A stretch of 42,114 nucleotides of DNA from Enhydrobacter sp. GTDB taxonomy: Bacteria > Pseudomonadota > Alphaproteobacteria > Reyranellales > Reyranellaceae. The position numbers and the translations under genes are program-made. Shown in pieces: positions 1 through 8,384 of the stretch. The notes under the pieces are model-generated. The model was not told where the DNA came from and did not search any database. It worked only from the letters and a program-made list of their open reading frames with translations. Every line of letters starts with the position of its first letter. The stretch's first letter is position 1. The stretch spans positions 1-42,114 of the forward strand of contig JAHCJV010000048.1 in NCBI GenBank assembly GCA_026126105.1, given 5' to 3'.

Positions 1-1194
1 CGCGGCGAGCGAGATGTCGGCCGAGAACGTGCCGCCCGCACCGGTCGCCGTCGCCAGGACCGACTCGCCGCCATCCATGACGCCGTTGTTGTTGACGTCG
101 TCGAACAGCGACACCGTCGCGCCCGTCTCCGCCACGCCGCTGATCGTCAGGCCGGTCGTGTTGTTCGTGATGTTGTCGGTGGCGCTGGCGCCCGCATCGT
201 CGGCAGCCGCCAGGTCGAGTCCGGTCGGTGCCACCACCGTGGTGTCGACCGTGATCTCGAGCGAAGCCGAAACCGAGCTGACGTTACCGGCAACGTCGGT
301 CTGGAACGCCGCAATATGATAGGTGCCCTCGGCCAGGTCGATGTCGGTCGAGAACGAGCCGCCCGCGGCGACCGTGGTCGTGATGACCGACTCGCCGCCG
401 TCCATGATGCCGTTGTCGTTGGCATCGTCGAACAGCGACACCGTCGCGTCCGTCTCCGCCGAACCGCTGATCGTCAGGCCCGTCGTCTGGCTCGTGACGT
501 TGTCGGTGTCGACGTTCGAATCGTCTGCCGCGGCCAGGTCGAGGCCTGTCGGCGCACCCGGCGCGGTGGCGTCGACGGTGATGCCGAGCGCCGCCGAGGC
601 CGCGCTCACGTTGCCGGCGACGTCGGTCTGGAAGGCGCGGATGTTGTGCGCACCCTCGGCCAGCGCGATGTCGGTCGAGAAGGCGCCGCCCGCCGCCACC
701 ACTGTCGTGATGACCGTCTCGCCGTTGTCCATCGCCCCGCTGTTGTCGACGTCGTCGAACAGCGACACCGTCGCGCCCGTCTCCGCCGAACCGCTGATCG
801 TCAGGCCGGAGGTCTGGCTGGTGACGTTGTCGGTGTTGACGTTCGAATCGTCTGCCGCGGCCAGGTCGAGGCCTGTTGGCGCACCCGGCGTGGTGGCGTC
901 GACGGTGATGCTGAGCGCCGCCGACACCGTGCTCACATTGCCGACAGCGTCGGTCTGGAAGGCGCGGATGTTGTGCGCACCCTCGGTCAGCGAGATATCG
1001 GCCGAGAACGAGCCGCCCGCCGCCACCGTCGTGGTGATGACCGTCTCGCCGCCGTCCATCGATCCGTTGTTGTTGGCGTCGTCGAACAGCGACACCGTCG
1101 CGCCCGTCTCCGCCGAACCGCTGATCGTCAGGCCCGACGTCTGGTTGGTGATGTTGTCGGTGTTGACGTTCGAATCGTCTGCCGCGGCCAGGTC
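1..1194 (-). repeat. Tandem ~109-aa Ig-like coding repeats
   Basis: Within the RTX protein the landmark gacgttcgaa (plus strand) recurs at 511, 838 and 1165, exactly 327 bp (109 codons) apart, with near-identical flanking DNA. A more divergent unit lies about 324 bp further on, near 184-197, and the array continues beyond the window. Each unit encodes a T/S-rich beta-sandwich-like domain with ISGSAETGA and a DGGET turn. DNA-level identity, not only protein similarity, indicates recent duplication or ongoing gene conversion. Confidence 0.9.
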
Positions 1195-2658
1195 CAACCC
1201 CGTCGGCGCCGTCGGCACCACCGTGTCCACCGTTACCGAGGTCGCCGAGGAATTGGCGCTCGCGTTGCCGGCGCCATCGGTGATCTTGGCCGTCACGTTG
1301 AACGTGCCGTTGCCCTGCGTCGTGATCGTGCCCGACGGTACTGTCACACTGACTGTGCCGGCCACGATGTTGGCGCCGGTCAGCGTATGGGTCACCGTCT
1401 GGCCGCCCCAGTTGATCGTCAGCGTATCGCCGGAGATCGCATTGGTGCCGGCGAGGCTCACCACCACGGCCGTGCCGTCCGCCGCCTCGGCGGCGTTGAT
1501 CCCGCCGCCCGCATTCTCCGCGATCGTCGGCGCCGCCGGCGCCGTGGGGGCCGAAGTGTCGATCACGCTGATCAGGTCACCGGACTCCGAGATGCTGCTC
1601 GCCCGGACGTTGACCAGGTCGATCAGCACGCCCAAGTTGTCCGAAATGCTCTCCCTGTAGACGTAGGTATGCGTGACACCGGCGATTGTTGCCGTGAAGG
1701 CGACCACCGTGCCGGTGCCAAGAGTTTGGGCCTGCAGGTACTGCACTGCCGCCGCGACGTCGCCCGTCGTGGTCAACGGCACCGCCGACGCGAAAGTGTT
1801 CGCATCGTCGAAGGTGATGATGCCGCTCGTGATCGAATGCGACTTGACGGTGGCGGAGTTATTGAGAGTAAGGGTCGAGTCGGTGCCGTTGGTACCGCCG
1901 GTGTTGCCAGCGATCGTGGTTCCGCCGAGTGAGGCGGAGAAGTCGATCTTCTCGCTGGTCGCCGCGTCGATGCCCACCTTGAAATCGGTGATTATGTCGA
2001 GGCCCGTAACCGTGCCGCTGTTGCCGGCACCGCCGATCGTGAGTTCGCTGTCGCCGGCCACGAACTCAAAGGTGTCGGTCCCGGTACCGCCGGTCAGGTT
2101 GTCGGCCCCGACTGCACCACTGAGCGTGTCGTTGCCGCCTCCACCAATGAGCGTGTCGTTGCCGTCTCCGCCATCGAGCGTGTCGGCCTGGCTCGTGCCG
2201 GTGATGGTCTCCGCGCCGCTGCCACCGTTGAACGAGATGGAGTCGGTGCCGGTGCCCCAGGTGGAGAACGTCCAATTCTCCGCGCTGAACGTTGCGTTGT
2301 TGGCGACATTGACGGTGATGGTCTGGTTCTGGGACGTGCCGGTCACGGCAAGGCTGTCGGAGATCCGGCCCAAGCCGAACTGCGCCGATCCCAGCGTCAC
2401 GTTCGAAGTACCGGAGGTGTTGACGAAGCTCAGGCCTTCGGTGTTAAGGAAGCCTTGCACGCCGTTCGTCGCCGCCGCCGTCAGGCTGACCGTGACGCCA
2501 GCTCCGCCCGAGCCGATCTGAATCGTGTCTGTTCCGGCGGCACCGTTGAATGTGTCGGCTACCTGGATCTGGTTCGTATTGGTGACGACAAAAGTATCGG
2601 AGTCGGAACCAGTTCCAGTGAAAGTGTTTGTGGCGGTCGTTGCAGTGAAAGTCGCCAT
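1..2658 (-). CDS. Large RTX / Ig-like repeat protein, type I secretion substrate (3' end outside window)
   Basis: The frame is open for 886 codons from ATG at 2658 and runs off the left edge, so the C-terminus is not seen. AGGAGA lies just upstream of the ATG and supports the start. There is no N-terminal signal peptide, as expected for type I substrates, whose signal is C-terminal. Residues 1-150 are Thr/Asn/Gly-rich. About residues 156-195 carry RTX nonapeptides (GGDGNDTLIGGGGNDTL, GGTGTDTF), which bind calcium in this family. A linker with a DxITDFKVG-like segment follows, then Ig-like repeats of about 109 residues (ISGSAETGATVSLFDD, DGGETVI) characteristic of large surface adhesins. The divergent ABC exporter and HlyD adaptor make it their probable cargo. 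Role inferred: secreted or cell-surface adhesin/matrix protein. A repeat-containing enzyme cannot be excluded because the C-terminus is missing. Confidence 0.88.
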   Translation of the reverse strand, partial: MATFTATTATNTFTGTGSDSDTFVVTNTNQIQVADTFNGAAGTDTIQIGSGGAGVTVSLTAAATNGVQGFLNTEGLSFVNTSGTSNVTLGSAQFGLGRISDSLAVTGTSQNQTITVNVANNATFSAENWTFSTWGTGTDSISFNGGSGAETITGTSQADTLDGGDGNDTLIGGGGNDTLSGAVGADNLTGGTGTDTFEFVAGDSELTIGGAGNSGTVTGLDIITDFKVGIDAATSEKIDFSASLGGTTIAGNTGGTNGTDSTLTLNNSATVKSHSITSGIITFDDANTFASAVPLTTTGDVAAAVQYLQAQTLGTGTVVAFTATIAGVTHTYVYRESISDNLGVLIDLVNVRASSISESGDLISVIDTSAPTAPAAPTIAENAGGGINAAEAADGTAVVVSLAGTNAISGDTLTINWGGQTVTHTLTGANIVAGTVSVTVPSGTITTQGNGTFNVTAKITDGAGNASANSSATSVTVDTVVPTAPTGLDLAAADDSNVNTDNITNQTSGLTISGSAETGATVSLFDDANNNGSMDGGETVITTTVAAGGSFSADISLTEGAHNIRAFQTDAVGNVSTVSAALSITVDATTPGAPTGLDLAAADDSNVNTDNVTSQTSGLTISGSAETGATVSLFDDVDNSGAMDNGETVITTVVAAGGAFSTDIALAEGAHNIRAFQTDVAGNVSAASAALGITVDATAPGAPTGLDLAAADDSNVDTDNVTSQTTGLTISGSAETDATVSLFDDANDNGIMDGGESVITTTVAAGGSFSTDIDLAEGTYHIAAFQTDVAGNVSSVSASLEITVDTTVVAPTGLDLAAADDAGASATDNITNNTTGLTISGVAETGATVSLFDDVNNNGVMDGGESVLATATGAGGTFSADISLAA
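2072..2190 (-). repeat. RTX (hemolysin-type calcium-binding) nonapeptide block
   Basis: Encodes consecutive glycine/aspartate-rich nonapeptides, including LDGGDGNDTLIGGGGNDTL and LTGGTGTDTF, matching the GGxGxDxUx pattern. This is a short block of about 4 units. It lies near the N-terminus (about residues 156-195), ahead of the Ig-like repeats, whereas RTX blocks are usually close to the C-terminal secretion signal. Confidence 0.85.
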
Positions 2659-2794
2659 GACATGTCTCCTTCGAGAACCAAACCCAGTAACAAGCGCGCG
2701 CAAGAGCGAACGCAGATAACAAAACAACCAGGCGACTCACCGACCTAGATGCCGGCGGCGCCTCAACTGCTCATCGAGCCGAAAAAATCACCCA

Positions 2795-2811
2795 GCGAGG
2801 CGATGCCTCGC
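2795..2811 (-). other. 7-bp perfect hairpin in the leader of the RTX gene
   Basis: GCGAGGC-gat-GCCTCGC is a perfect 7-bp stem with a 3-nt loop. On the minus strand it is followed, after about 7 nt, by a run of six T. It lies about 135 nt upstream of the RTX start codon. If the promoter lies further upstream (toward 2930), this could be a leader attenuator. If the promoter is downstream, it is unrelated. The offset T-run makes a classical terminator doubtful. Confidence 0.3.
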
Positions 2812-2931
2812 GATCTCGATCCCCAGAACCTTGCCCATGCCCACCAAGTTCCCACTCGACAGGTTAAGGCACCTTAGCGAAACACAACCCAACCGCGCGT
2901 CCTGCAATTGAGTCGATGTTTCGATGCTATT

Positions 2932-2951
2932 TGTCATGCGATCGCATGACA
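2932..2951. promoter_or_regulatory. Perfect 20-bp palindrome, candidate operator
   Basis: TGTCATGCGATCGCATGACA is its own reverse complement over all 20 bases. It sits in the 409-bp space between the divergent RTX gene and its ABC exporter, 117 bp before the exporter start and 274 bp before the RTX start. Such a site fits a dimeric regulator controlling both directions. The cognate regulator is not identifiable here. Confidence 0.6.
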
Positions 2952-2978
2952 TGACTCCCGTCGCATCCCTCTAGAAGG

Positions 2979-2993
2979 CATGCGATCGAATGA
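2979..2993. promoter_or_regulatory. Second, imperfect copy of the palindrome
   Basis: CATGCGATCGAATGA matches the right 15 bases of the upstream palindrome core (CATGCGATCGCATGA) at 14 of 15 positions. It begins 44 bp after the corresponding base, about four helical turns, compatible with two dimers binding the same face of the DNA. Confidence 0.5.
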
Positions 2994-3067
2994 GCTATTT
3001 GCGGAAAAGCGTAGTCGACGCGATCATTCGGCGGGGTGCCGATGGGGTGAACCCGCGGTAGTGGGTA

Positions 3068-4801
3068 TTGAACAGGCCAAACACATCCTCGACCAAGTTG
3101 CCCTTTCTCGTGCGTACGTGCAGCGGCTACTTCGCCACTGCGGCGGTTTTCAGCCTCGGCATCAACCTGCTTTACCTCGCAGGGCCGCTGTACATGCTCC
3201 AGATCTACGATCGCGTGATCTCGAGCGGCAGCGAAACCACGCTCGTCATGCTGACCGGCGCGCTCTTGCTGGCCTATATCTGCCTGGCGAGCCTCGACGG
3301 CATCCGCAGCCGGATACTGACCCGCGCCGGAGTGCGCCTCGACCGCAATATCTCGGCACGCGTCATGGCCGCGGTGATCGGCCGCCCCGTGACGGCGGGC
3401 GGCGCGCGATCGCAGTACCTGCGGGATTTCGACACGTTCCGTCAGTTCATCACCGGCGCGGGCATTCATGCCGTCTTCGATCTGCCCTGGGTGCCGATCT
3501 ACATTGCCGTCATCTTCATGCTGCATCCCTGGCTCGGCGCCTTCTCGCTCGGCTGCGCGGCACTGCTGCTGATCGCCGCCGTCGTCAACGAATGGGTCGT
3601 AAGGCCGCCGCTGACGGAGGCCAACGCCGCTGCGGTCCGTACTTACGGATTCGCGGAGATGAGCCTGCGCAACACGGAAGTGGTTCGCGCAATGGGCATG
3701 ACGGACGGCCTGTTGCGCCGGTGGTGGCGCGATCGGCACGAGATGCTCGAGCGCCAGACCGTTGCCAACGACCGCTCGGCGACGATGCAGAGCATCATCA
3801 AGTTCCTGCGAATGTCGATGCAGTCGGTCGTGCTGGGCCTCGGCGCCTGGCTCGTGATCGAACGGTCCACCACGGTGGGCGCCATGTTCGCCGCCTCTAT
3901 CCTGCTCGGCCGTGCCCTGCAGCCGGTCGAGCAACTCGTCGGGTCGTGGCGCAACCTCCTTTCGGCGCGCGATGCGTATCGTCGCGTGCGCGATCTGCTC
4001 GCTGACAGCGCCGACAGCGAAGAAGGCCTCTCTCTGCCGCGACCGGCTGGCCGGTTGTCGGTCGAAGGCCTGACCTATGTCCTGCCCGGGAGCTCGCGAC
4101 CCGTTCTGCGCGCCATATCCTTTGCCATCGAGCCCGGCGAGGTGCTCGGCGTCATCGGCCCCTCCGGCGCGGGCAAGTCGACCCTGGCGCGCCAGCTCGT
4201 CGGCGTGCTGGCACCGACCTCGGGCGCTGTCCGGCTCGACGGCGCGGACGTCAGCGTCTGGGCGCGCACCACGCTCGGCCAGCATGTCGGCTACCTGCCG
4301 CAGGATATCGAGCTGTTCTCCGACACTGTCGCGGCGAACATCAGCCGCTTCCAGGGGGACGCCGACAACGATGTCATCGCGGCCGCCAAGATGGCCGACG
4401 TCCACGACATGGTGCTGCGCCTTCCATCCGGTTACGACACCCAGGTCGGCGAGTCGGGCGCCGTGCTGTCGGGCGGCTATCGTCAGCGCATCGGACTGGC
4501 GCGCGCCGCCTACGGCAGTCCGAGCCTCGTCGTCCTCGACGAGCCGAGCTCGAACCTCGACGCTCAGGGCGACGTCGCCCTCGCGAACTGCATCGTCCGC
4601 CTCAAGCAGATCGGAGCGACGGTGGTGATCATCTCCCATCGGCCGACCACGATCGGCATCGTCGACAAGATCCTGATGCTGAACGACGGGATGGTCGAGA
4701 TGTTCGGCGCCCGTGCAGAAGTGTTGGCCAAGCTGACGCGTCCCAAGGGACCACCTGCCGTTCAGCCGATAGCGGCGGCCGTTCGCCAGGCCTCGTCATG
4801 A
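3068..4801 (+). CDS. Type I secretion ABC exporter (PrtD/HasD-like permease/ATPase)
   Basis: 577 aa, the usual length for the PrtD group. The N-terminal half is a six-helix exporter domain beginning with the family-typical LYMLQIYDRV. The C-terminal half is the ATPase: Walker A GPSGAGKST at about 364-372, signature LSGGYRQR at about 467, Walker B LVVLDEP with Asp at about 491, H-loop ISHRP. It would energise export of the neighbouring RTX protein through an inner-membrane complex with the HlyD protein encoded next; the outer-membrane TolC partner is not in this window. An in-frame stop (TAG 3059-3061) directly precedes the TTG at 3068, so the start must lie at TTG 3068 or slightly downstream (GTG at codon 15). 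The first ATG would remove conserved helix 1. Its stop overlaps the next start as ATGA. Confidence 0.93.
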   Translation: MNRPNTSSTKLPFLVRTCSGYFATAAVFSLGINLLYLAGPLYMLQIYDRVISSGSETTLVMLTGALLLAYICLASLDGIRSRILTRAGVRLDRNISARVMAAVIGRPVTAGGARSQYLRDFDTFRQFITGAGIHAVFDLPWVPIYIAVIFMLHPWLGAFSLGCAALLLIAAVVNEWVVRPPLTEANAAAVRTYGFAEMSLRNTEVVRAMGMTDGLLRRWWRDRHEMLERQTVANDRSATMQSIIKFLRMSMQSVVLGLGAWLVIERSTTVGAMFAASILLGRALQPVEQLVGSWRNLLSARDAYRRVRDLLADSADSEEGLSLPRPAGRLSVEGLTYVLPGSSRPVLRAISFAIEPGEVLGVIGPSGAGKSTLARQLVGVLAPTSGAVRLDGADVSVWARTTLGQHVGYLPQDIELFSDTVAANISRFQGDADNDVIAAAKMADVHDMVLRLPSGYDTQVGESGAVLSGGYRQRIGLARAAYGSPSLVVLDEPSSNLDAQGDVALANCIVRLKQIGATVVIISHRPTTIGIVDKILMLNDGMVEMFGARAEVLAKLTRPKGPPAVQPIAAAVRQASS

Positions 4802-6183
4802 CGATTGCCGCACCTTCCGTCGTCAGGCCTGCGAACGACACCGCCCCGCTCGCGACACGGCGCCAAAAGCCGGCTGACCGCACCCAGACGACGGGTCCGA
4901 GCGACTCGATCAAGGGCCTTTCGTTCGCGGGCTGGATGATTGTCGCCGCCTTCTTCGGCGGCCTCGGCACCTGGTCAGTCACCGCACCGCTCAACAGCGC
5001 GGTGGTGGCCAATGCCGTGGTGAAGGTGGAGGGCAACCGAAAGAGCGTTCAGCATCTCGATGGCGGCATCGTCAAGGAACTGCGGGTCAAGGAAGGCAGC
5101 ACCGTCAAGATCGGCGACGTCCTGATCGTTCTCGACGACAGCCAGGCGCGCGCGGAGTTCGACATCCTGTCGCAGCAGTATGTCGTGCTGCGAGCCACAG
5201 AGGCGCGGTTGCTGGCGGAATTCTCCGGCGCGCATACCCTGGCGATGCCCCGCGAGCTCGCGGAGCGTTCGAACGATCCTTACGTCGCCGATATCTGGCA
5301 GGGCCAGGTCAAGCAGTTCGAAACCCGTCGCGCCGCGATCGAGGGGCAGCGCAATGTGCTGCGCGAGAAAGTGAACCAGCTGCAGTCGCAGATCAGCGGG
5401 ACCGAAGCCCAGCTGAAGTCGTTCTCGGACCAGATCTTGTCGGTTCGTACCGAGGCCGAAAGTATCGGGCCGCTCGTGGAAAAGGGACTGCTGCCACGCC
5501 CGAGGTTGCTCCAACTCGAGCGCAGCTCATATGGTCTGGAAGGCCAGATCGCCGATGCCCGGGCGAACATCGCCAAGTACCGGCAGGCCGTCGCGGAGCA
5601 GGAACTGCATATTGCGCAGCTCGCCAACGACCGGCAGGCAGAAATCACCAAGGAATTGCGGGAGATCCAGGCCCGCGTACTCGAGGTGGTTCCTCGATTG
5701 CTGCACGCCAAGGCCGTATTGTCACGCTTGGTGATCCGCTCGCCCTATGCCGGACGCGTCATCAGCTTGAACGCCTTCTCGATCGACGGCGTCATTCAGC
5801 GCGGAGAGAAGATTCTCGACATCGTGCCGGAAGAGCAGACCCTGACCATCGACGCTCAGGTAGCGGTCGAGGACATCAGCGAGGTCCACCCCGGCATGCT
5901 GGCCGAAGTCCACCTGACGGCCTACAAGCAACGTATCGTTCCGGTCGTCCGAGGCGAGGTTACACAGGTGTCGGCCGACCGGCTCACCGATCAGAAGACC
6001 AATGTACCCTACTACTCGGCAACGGTGCGACTTGACAGCAACGAACTCGACGGGCTGCCGAACGTGAAGCTGTATCCCGGCATGCCAGCCACGGTTACGA
6101 TCCCGACGCAGGCGCGTACTGCTTTCGACTACATAGTCGGCCCTCTAGTGTTGGCTTTTGATCACTCCTTCCGCCAGAAATAA
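4798..6183 (+). CDS. Type I secretion periplasmic adaptor (HlyD/PrtE family)
   Basis: 461 aa. A cytoplasmic N-terminus of about 43 residues is followed by one membrane helix (about 44-66, FAGWMIVAAFFGGLGTW), then the split lipoyl/barrel regions (VQHLDGGIVKELRVKEGSTV) flanking a long coiled-coil hairpin, and a C-terminal HlyD_D23-type segment (GMLAEVHLTAYKQR, LYPGMPATVTIPTQART). This matches the membrane-fusion adaptor of PrtDEF/HasDEF systems, which links the ABC exporter to TolC. The start overlaps the exporter stop by ATGA, so the two are translationally coupled. No TolC gene follows. The downstream 1.1 kb is degraded sequence, so an outer-membrane partner could have been lost or may be encoded elsewhere. 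Confidence 0.93.
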   Translation: MTIAAPSVVRPANDTAPLATRRQKPADRTQTTGPSDSIKGLSFAGWMIVAAFFGGLGTWSVTAPLNSAVVANAVVKVEGNRKSVQHLDGGIVKELRVKEGSTVKIGDVLIVLDDSQARAEFDILSQQYVVLRATEARLLAEFSGAHTLAMPRELAERSNDPYVADIWQGQVKQFETRRAAIEGQRNVLREKVNQLQSQISGTEAQLKSFSDQILSVRTEAESIGPLVEKGLLPRPRLLQLERSSYGLEGQIADARANIAKYRQAVAEQELHIAQLANDRQAEITKELREIQARVLEVVPRLLHAKAVLSRLVIRSPYAGRVISLNAFSIDGVIQRGEKILDIVPEEQTLTIDAQVAVEDISEVHPGMLAEVHLTAYKQRIVPVVRGEVTQVSADRLTDQKTNVPYYSATVRLDSNELDGLPNVKLYPGMPATVTIPTQARTAFDYIVGPLVLAFDHSFRQK

Positions 6184-6279
6184 GGGGCAGTTCCGGCGCC
6201 GGGCTATTAGCGAATTCAACTATAGGGACTTATGCCGAGGATCATTTGTGCTTGGCGAAAGCAGGAGTTGCCGGCGTGA

Positions 6280-6612
6280 AGTCTCGGCGTCCAGTTTTAC
6301 AGTCCAGTCATCTGCCAACACCGCTCCATCGATGCCGTGACGCGGGCGGGAATCAAGCCTAGTGAAATACTCGTGTTTCTCGACGTTTCCGACATCGTCG
6401 ACGAGTCTCTGTCATACCGCAAAATGCTCGATGGACGGGTGACCGCAGCTTCCGCCCCACAAATCGACGCTGGACTCCGCAGCCTGTTCGGGATCCCGCC
6501 CGCCGATAAAGTCAGCTTCATCAGCCGCGACTCTGTCAGCAGCGCGTTGGCAGTCATGCGACGCAACTTGTGCGCTTGTTGGAGAGGAGCGGCAACCGCG
6601 AGTCTGCTTTGA
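6280..6612 (+). pseudogene. Remnant of an SGNH/GDSL-hydrolase-like protein
   Basis: The frame between stops encodes LGVQFYSPVICQHRSI, then RAGIKPSEILVFLDVSDI and VDESLSYR. That resembles the core of an uncharacterised SGNH-hydrolase-like family (pattern: LGVN-YSP-I, then P-VVVFLDISDIQDE). A TGA (6277-6279) cuts the upstream part off, no start codon with an RBS precedes the conserved part, and the frame ends in unrelated sequence. I read it as a decayed internal fragment. The call rests on remembered family pattern and not on a search. A GTG at 6337 could in principle start a 91-aa protein, but that would omit half of the recognisable motif. Confidence 0.45.
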
Positions 6613-6771
6613 AACCGGATCTTCGATGCGGCCGAGCCTAAGGCATTCGGCCGAGACATGCCGGACCAGACGACGATCCTGTACTTCCCGCCTCTGCTTG
6701 AGCGTCACGGGCTGGCGCGTCAGCTGTTCGAGGCGATCAATCGGCACCTGCAGGCGAAAAAGCTGATAATG
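6613..6771 (+). mobile_element. IS5-family transposase N-terminal fragment
   Basis: The frame reads PDQTTILYFPPLLERHGL followed by ARQLFEAINRHLQAKKLIM. This matches the N-terminal region of IS5-type transposases (pattern D-TTIL-FR-LLE-H-L, then LFE-IN-HL--KGL). Similarity stops near 6767, where a repeat shared with 38.3 kb begins. No DDE catalytic region and no terminal inverted repeats are present, so this is a relic. Confidence 0.6.
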
Positions 6772-6914
6772 CGGGCCCGCGAAAGCCGTCGAACGTGAGG
6801 CGAGCGAATAGACGGCCCTCGCGACCAAGGCCCGAAACAAGTTTTGATACCTCGGCAAAATATGGAGAATGGTGCCCAGGGGCGGAGTCGAACCACCGAC
6901 ACTAAGATTTTCAG
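6768..6914. repeat. Left copy of a ~147-bp direct repeat containing a tRNA-Phe 3' end
   Basis: From aatgcgggcccgcgaaagcc to gattttcag this segment is roughly 85 percent identical by eye to 38327-38474, in the same orientation. It holds about 100 bp that would lie downstream of a minus-strand tRNA gene, plus 45 bp of the tRNA 3' part. The IS5 fragment abuts its left end. It is a candidate ancient attachment-site repeat. Confidence 0.75.
6870..6914 (-). pseudogene. tRNA-Phe(GAA) 3'-part fragment
   Basis: Read on the minus strand: CTGAAAATC (anticodon loop with GAA), then GTGTCGGTGGTTCGACTCC (variable/T arm) and GCCCCTGGGCACCA (acceptor with encoded CCA). The 5' half of the tRNA is absent, and the anticodon-stem 3' strand is altered (CTTAG where CGCAG is expected). 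It cannot be a functional tRNA; it looks like a displaced 3' end left by integration at a tRNA gene. Confidence 0.75.
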
Positions 6915-7298
6915 ATGCAGTGCTTCTTGCGCGTTTTCAATGACTTAAGCTTACCGTCAGGTGATTAACGACCGGGAATGTCGCGGCTCTGTCTGGCGTT
7001 GACCGGCACTGGCCTCTCGTCCTTCGGTGCAATGGATGTCGACAGCATCAGCAATCGCTGGAGGACCGGGTATCGGGATCGACAGTCTCCGTTTTCGCGC
7101 GCCCGCCGGGTATCAAATTACCGTGGCGCAGATACCACACGTGCAACGAACGCTTGTGGGCGACAGGCTGGCCGTGCGAGGCTATCCCGTCGTCGGATCG
7201 TCCCCCTTGGCTCGCTGACTGATCTGGCTCACACCCGAATCGTCGCACCCGCCGGGCATAGGCTACACTACGCGGTACGACAGGATCGAGAGACGACA

Positions 7299-8351
7299 AT
7301 GCACTGCAGCGAGTTCAGCACCAGCGATCTGCCCGCGCCGGACCAGCTCCAGGCCTGGCAAGCTTGGTATGGCCGCGTGTTCGAGGCTTCGCCGCTGCAT
7401 CCTGACGATAGGGGCTTCTCTGCTCGGGCACGCGCCTGGACGCTGAACGGATTCAGTCTCAATCATGTCACGGCGCCGGCCCTGTCGGTCGTCCGCACCA
7501 AGACGCTCCTCCGCCGCGAGCCCATCGACCACTGGGCGATTACGCTCAGCGAGCGCCGCGTTACGTTGCTTGACTCCGGCGGCGCAACCCTGGCGGCGCC
7601 GGCAAGGCTACCTTTCGTTGTGTCGCTGGGCCAGCCGATGAAGAACGAGCGCGAAGCCGACGAACGCATCCAGCTTTATCTGTCGCGCGATTCCTTTCAC
7701 GGCATCGCAACCCTCCTCGATGCCTGTTGCCTGACACCCTTGCAGCCGGCGGGGGCCACGCTGCTGGCCGACTACATGCGACTGCTGATGCGCAATCTGC
7801 CGAGCCTCGGCGAGCAAGATGCCTTGCGGCTGACCGACGCGACGCGCGCCATGATCGCCGCCTGCCTCGCGCCGACGGCCCATCGCATTGGCGAGGCGCA
7901 GCCGCTCATAAACGTGACGCTGATGGAAAGGGTTCGCCGGGCGATCCGCCGGCACTTGCACTCGCCCACCCTGGGGCCTGAGTTGATCTGCCGGGAAGCC
8001 GCCACCTCGCGCTCTCAACTCTATCGCCTGCTCGAGGGCGAAGGCGGCGTCGGCCACTACATTCAAAAGCAACGCCTGTCGGAAGCGTTCACGATGCTCT
8101 GCGATCTGACGGCCAGCTCGACCATCTCGGCGATCGCCGAGATGCTGTGCTTTGCCGATTCGTCGAGCTTCGCGCGCGCCTTTCGCCGCGAGTTCGGGGT
8201 CAGCCCGAGCGATGTGCGCGACGCAGCACGGGGCGGCCTGCCGCCTATCCCGGCCAGCTCGGGCACGAACGAGCAGGCGGCGGGCAGCTTCGCAGCCTGC
8301 CTGCGTGGGGCGCCCCCTCAGGCGAGCGCTGCCCTTGAACTGCGCATCTGA
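7299..8351 (+). CDS. AraC-family transcriptional regulator
   Basis: 350 aa from ATG 7299, with a purine-rich GAGAG upstream; the open frame extends further left, but that part looks non-coding. The N-terminal ~200 residues match the AraC_binding_2-type sensor layout (WYGRVFE, then PIDHWAITLSERR). The C-terminal ~100 residues are the double helix-turn-helix, with SRSQLYRLLEGEGGV in HTH1 and IAEMLCFADSSSFARAFRRE in HTH2. The latter is the AraC-family signature. Ligand and targets are unknown. It faces a paralogue encoded on the opposite strand, with only 33 bp between the two stop codons. Both could control flanking operons, but neither is divergent from one. Confidence 0.9.
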   Translation: MHCSEFSTSDLPAPDQLQAWQAWYGRVFEASPLHPDDRGFSARARAWTLNGFSLNHVTAPALSVVRTKTLLRREPIDHWAITLSERRVTLLDSGGATLAAPARLPFVVSLGQPMKNEREADERIQLYLSRDSFHGIATLLDACCLTPLQPAGATLLADYMRLLMRNLPSLGEQDALRLTDATRAMIAACLAPTAHRIGEAQPLINVTLMERVRRAIRRHLHSPTLGPELICREAATSRSQLYRLLEGEGGVGHYIQKQRLSEAFTMLCDLTASSTISAIAEMLCFADSSSFARAFRREFGVSPSDVRDAARGGLPPIPASSGTNEQAAGSFAACLRGAPPQASAALELRI

Positions 8352-8384
8352 AGTCTAGGACGCGCCCGTTTTGTCGGAAATATT

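Noticed and set aside
1..1194. CRISPR array or satellite repeats
   Set aside because: The 327-bp periodicity is protein-coding (109 codons, open frame, Ig-like motifs) with no short repeat-spacer structure.
316..1932. Long plus-strand frames opposite the RTX gene
   Set aside because: Arg/Asp/Val-rich repetitive translations without family motifs; they mirror the repeat periodicity of the true minus-strand gene, which has an RBS and RTX motifs.
6870..6914. Functional tRNA-Phe gene
   Set aside because: Acceptor 5' strand, D arm and anticodon 5' stem are all absent and the anticodon 3' stem is altered.
6978..7298. 107-residue N-terminal extension of the first AraC regulator
   Set aside because: No similarity to its paralogue, which begins at the equivalent of ATG 7299; no RBS supports the earlier start.
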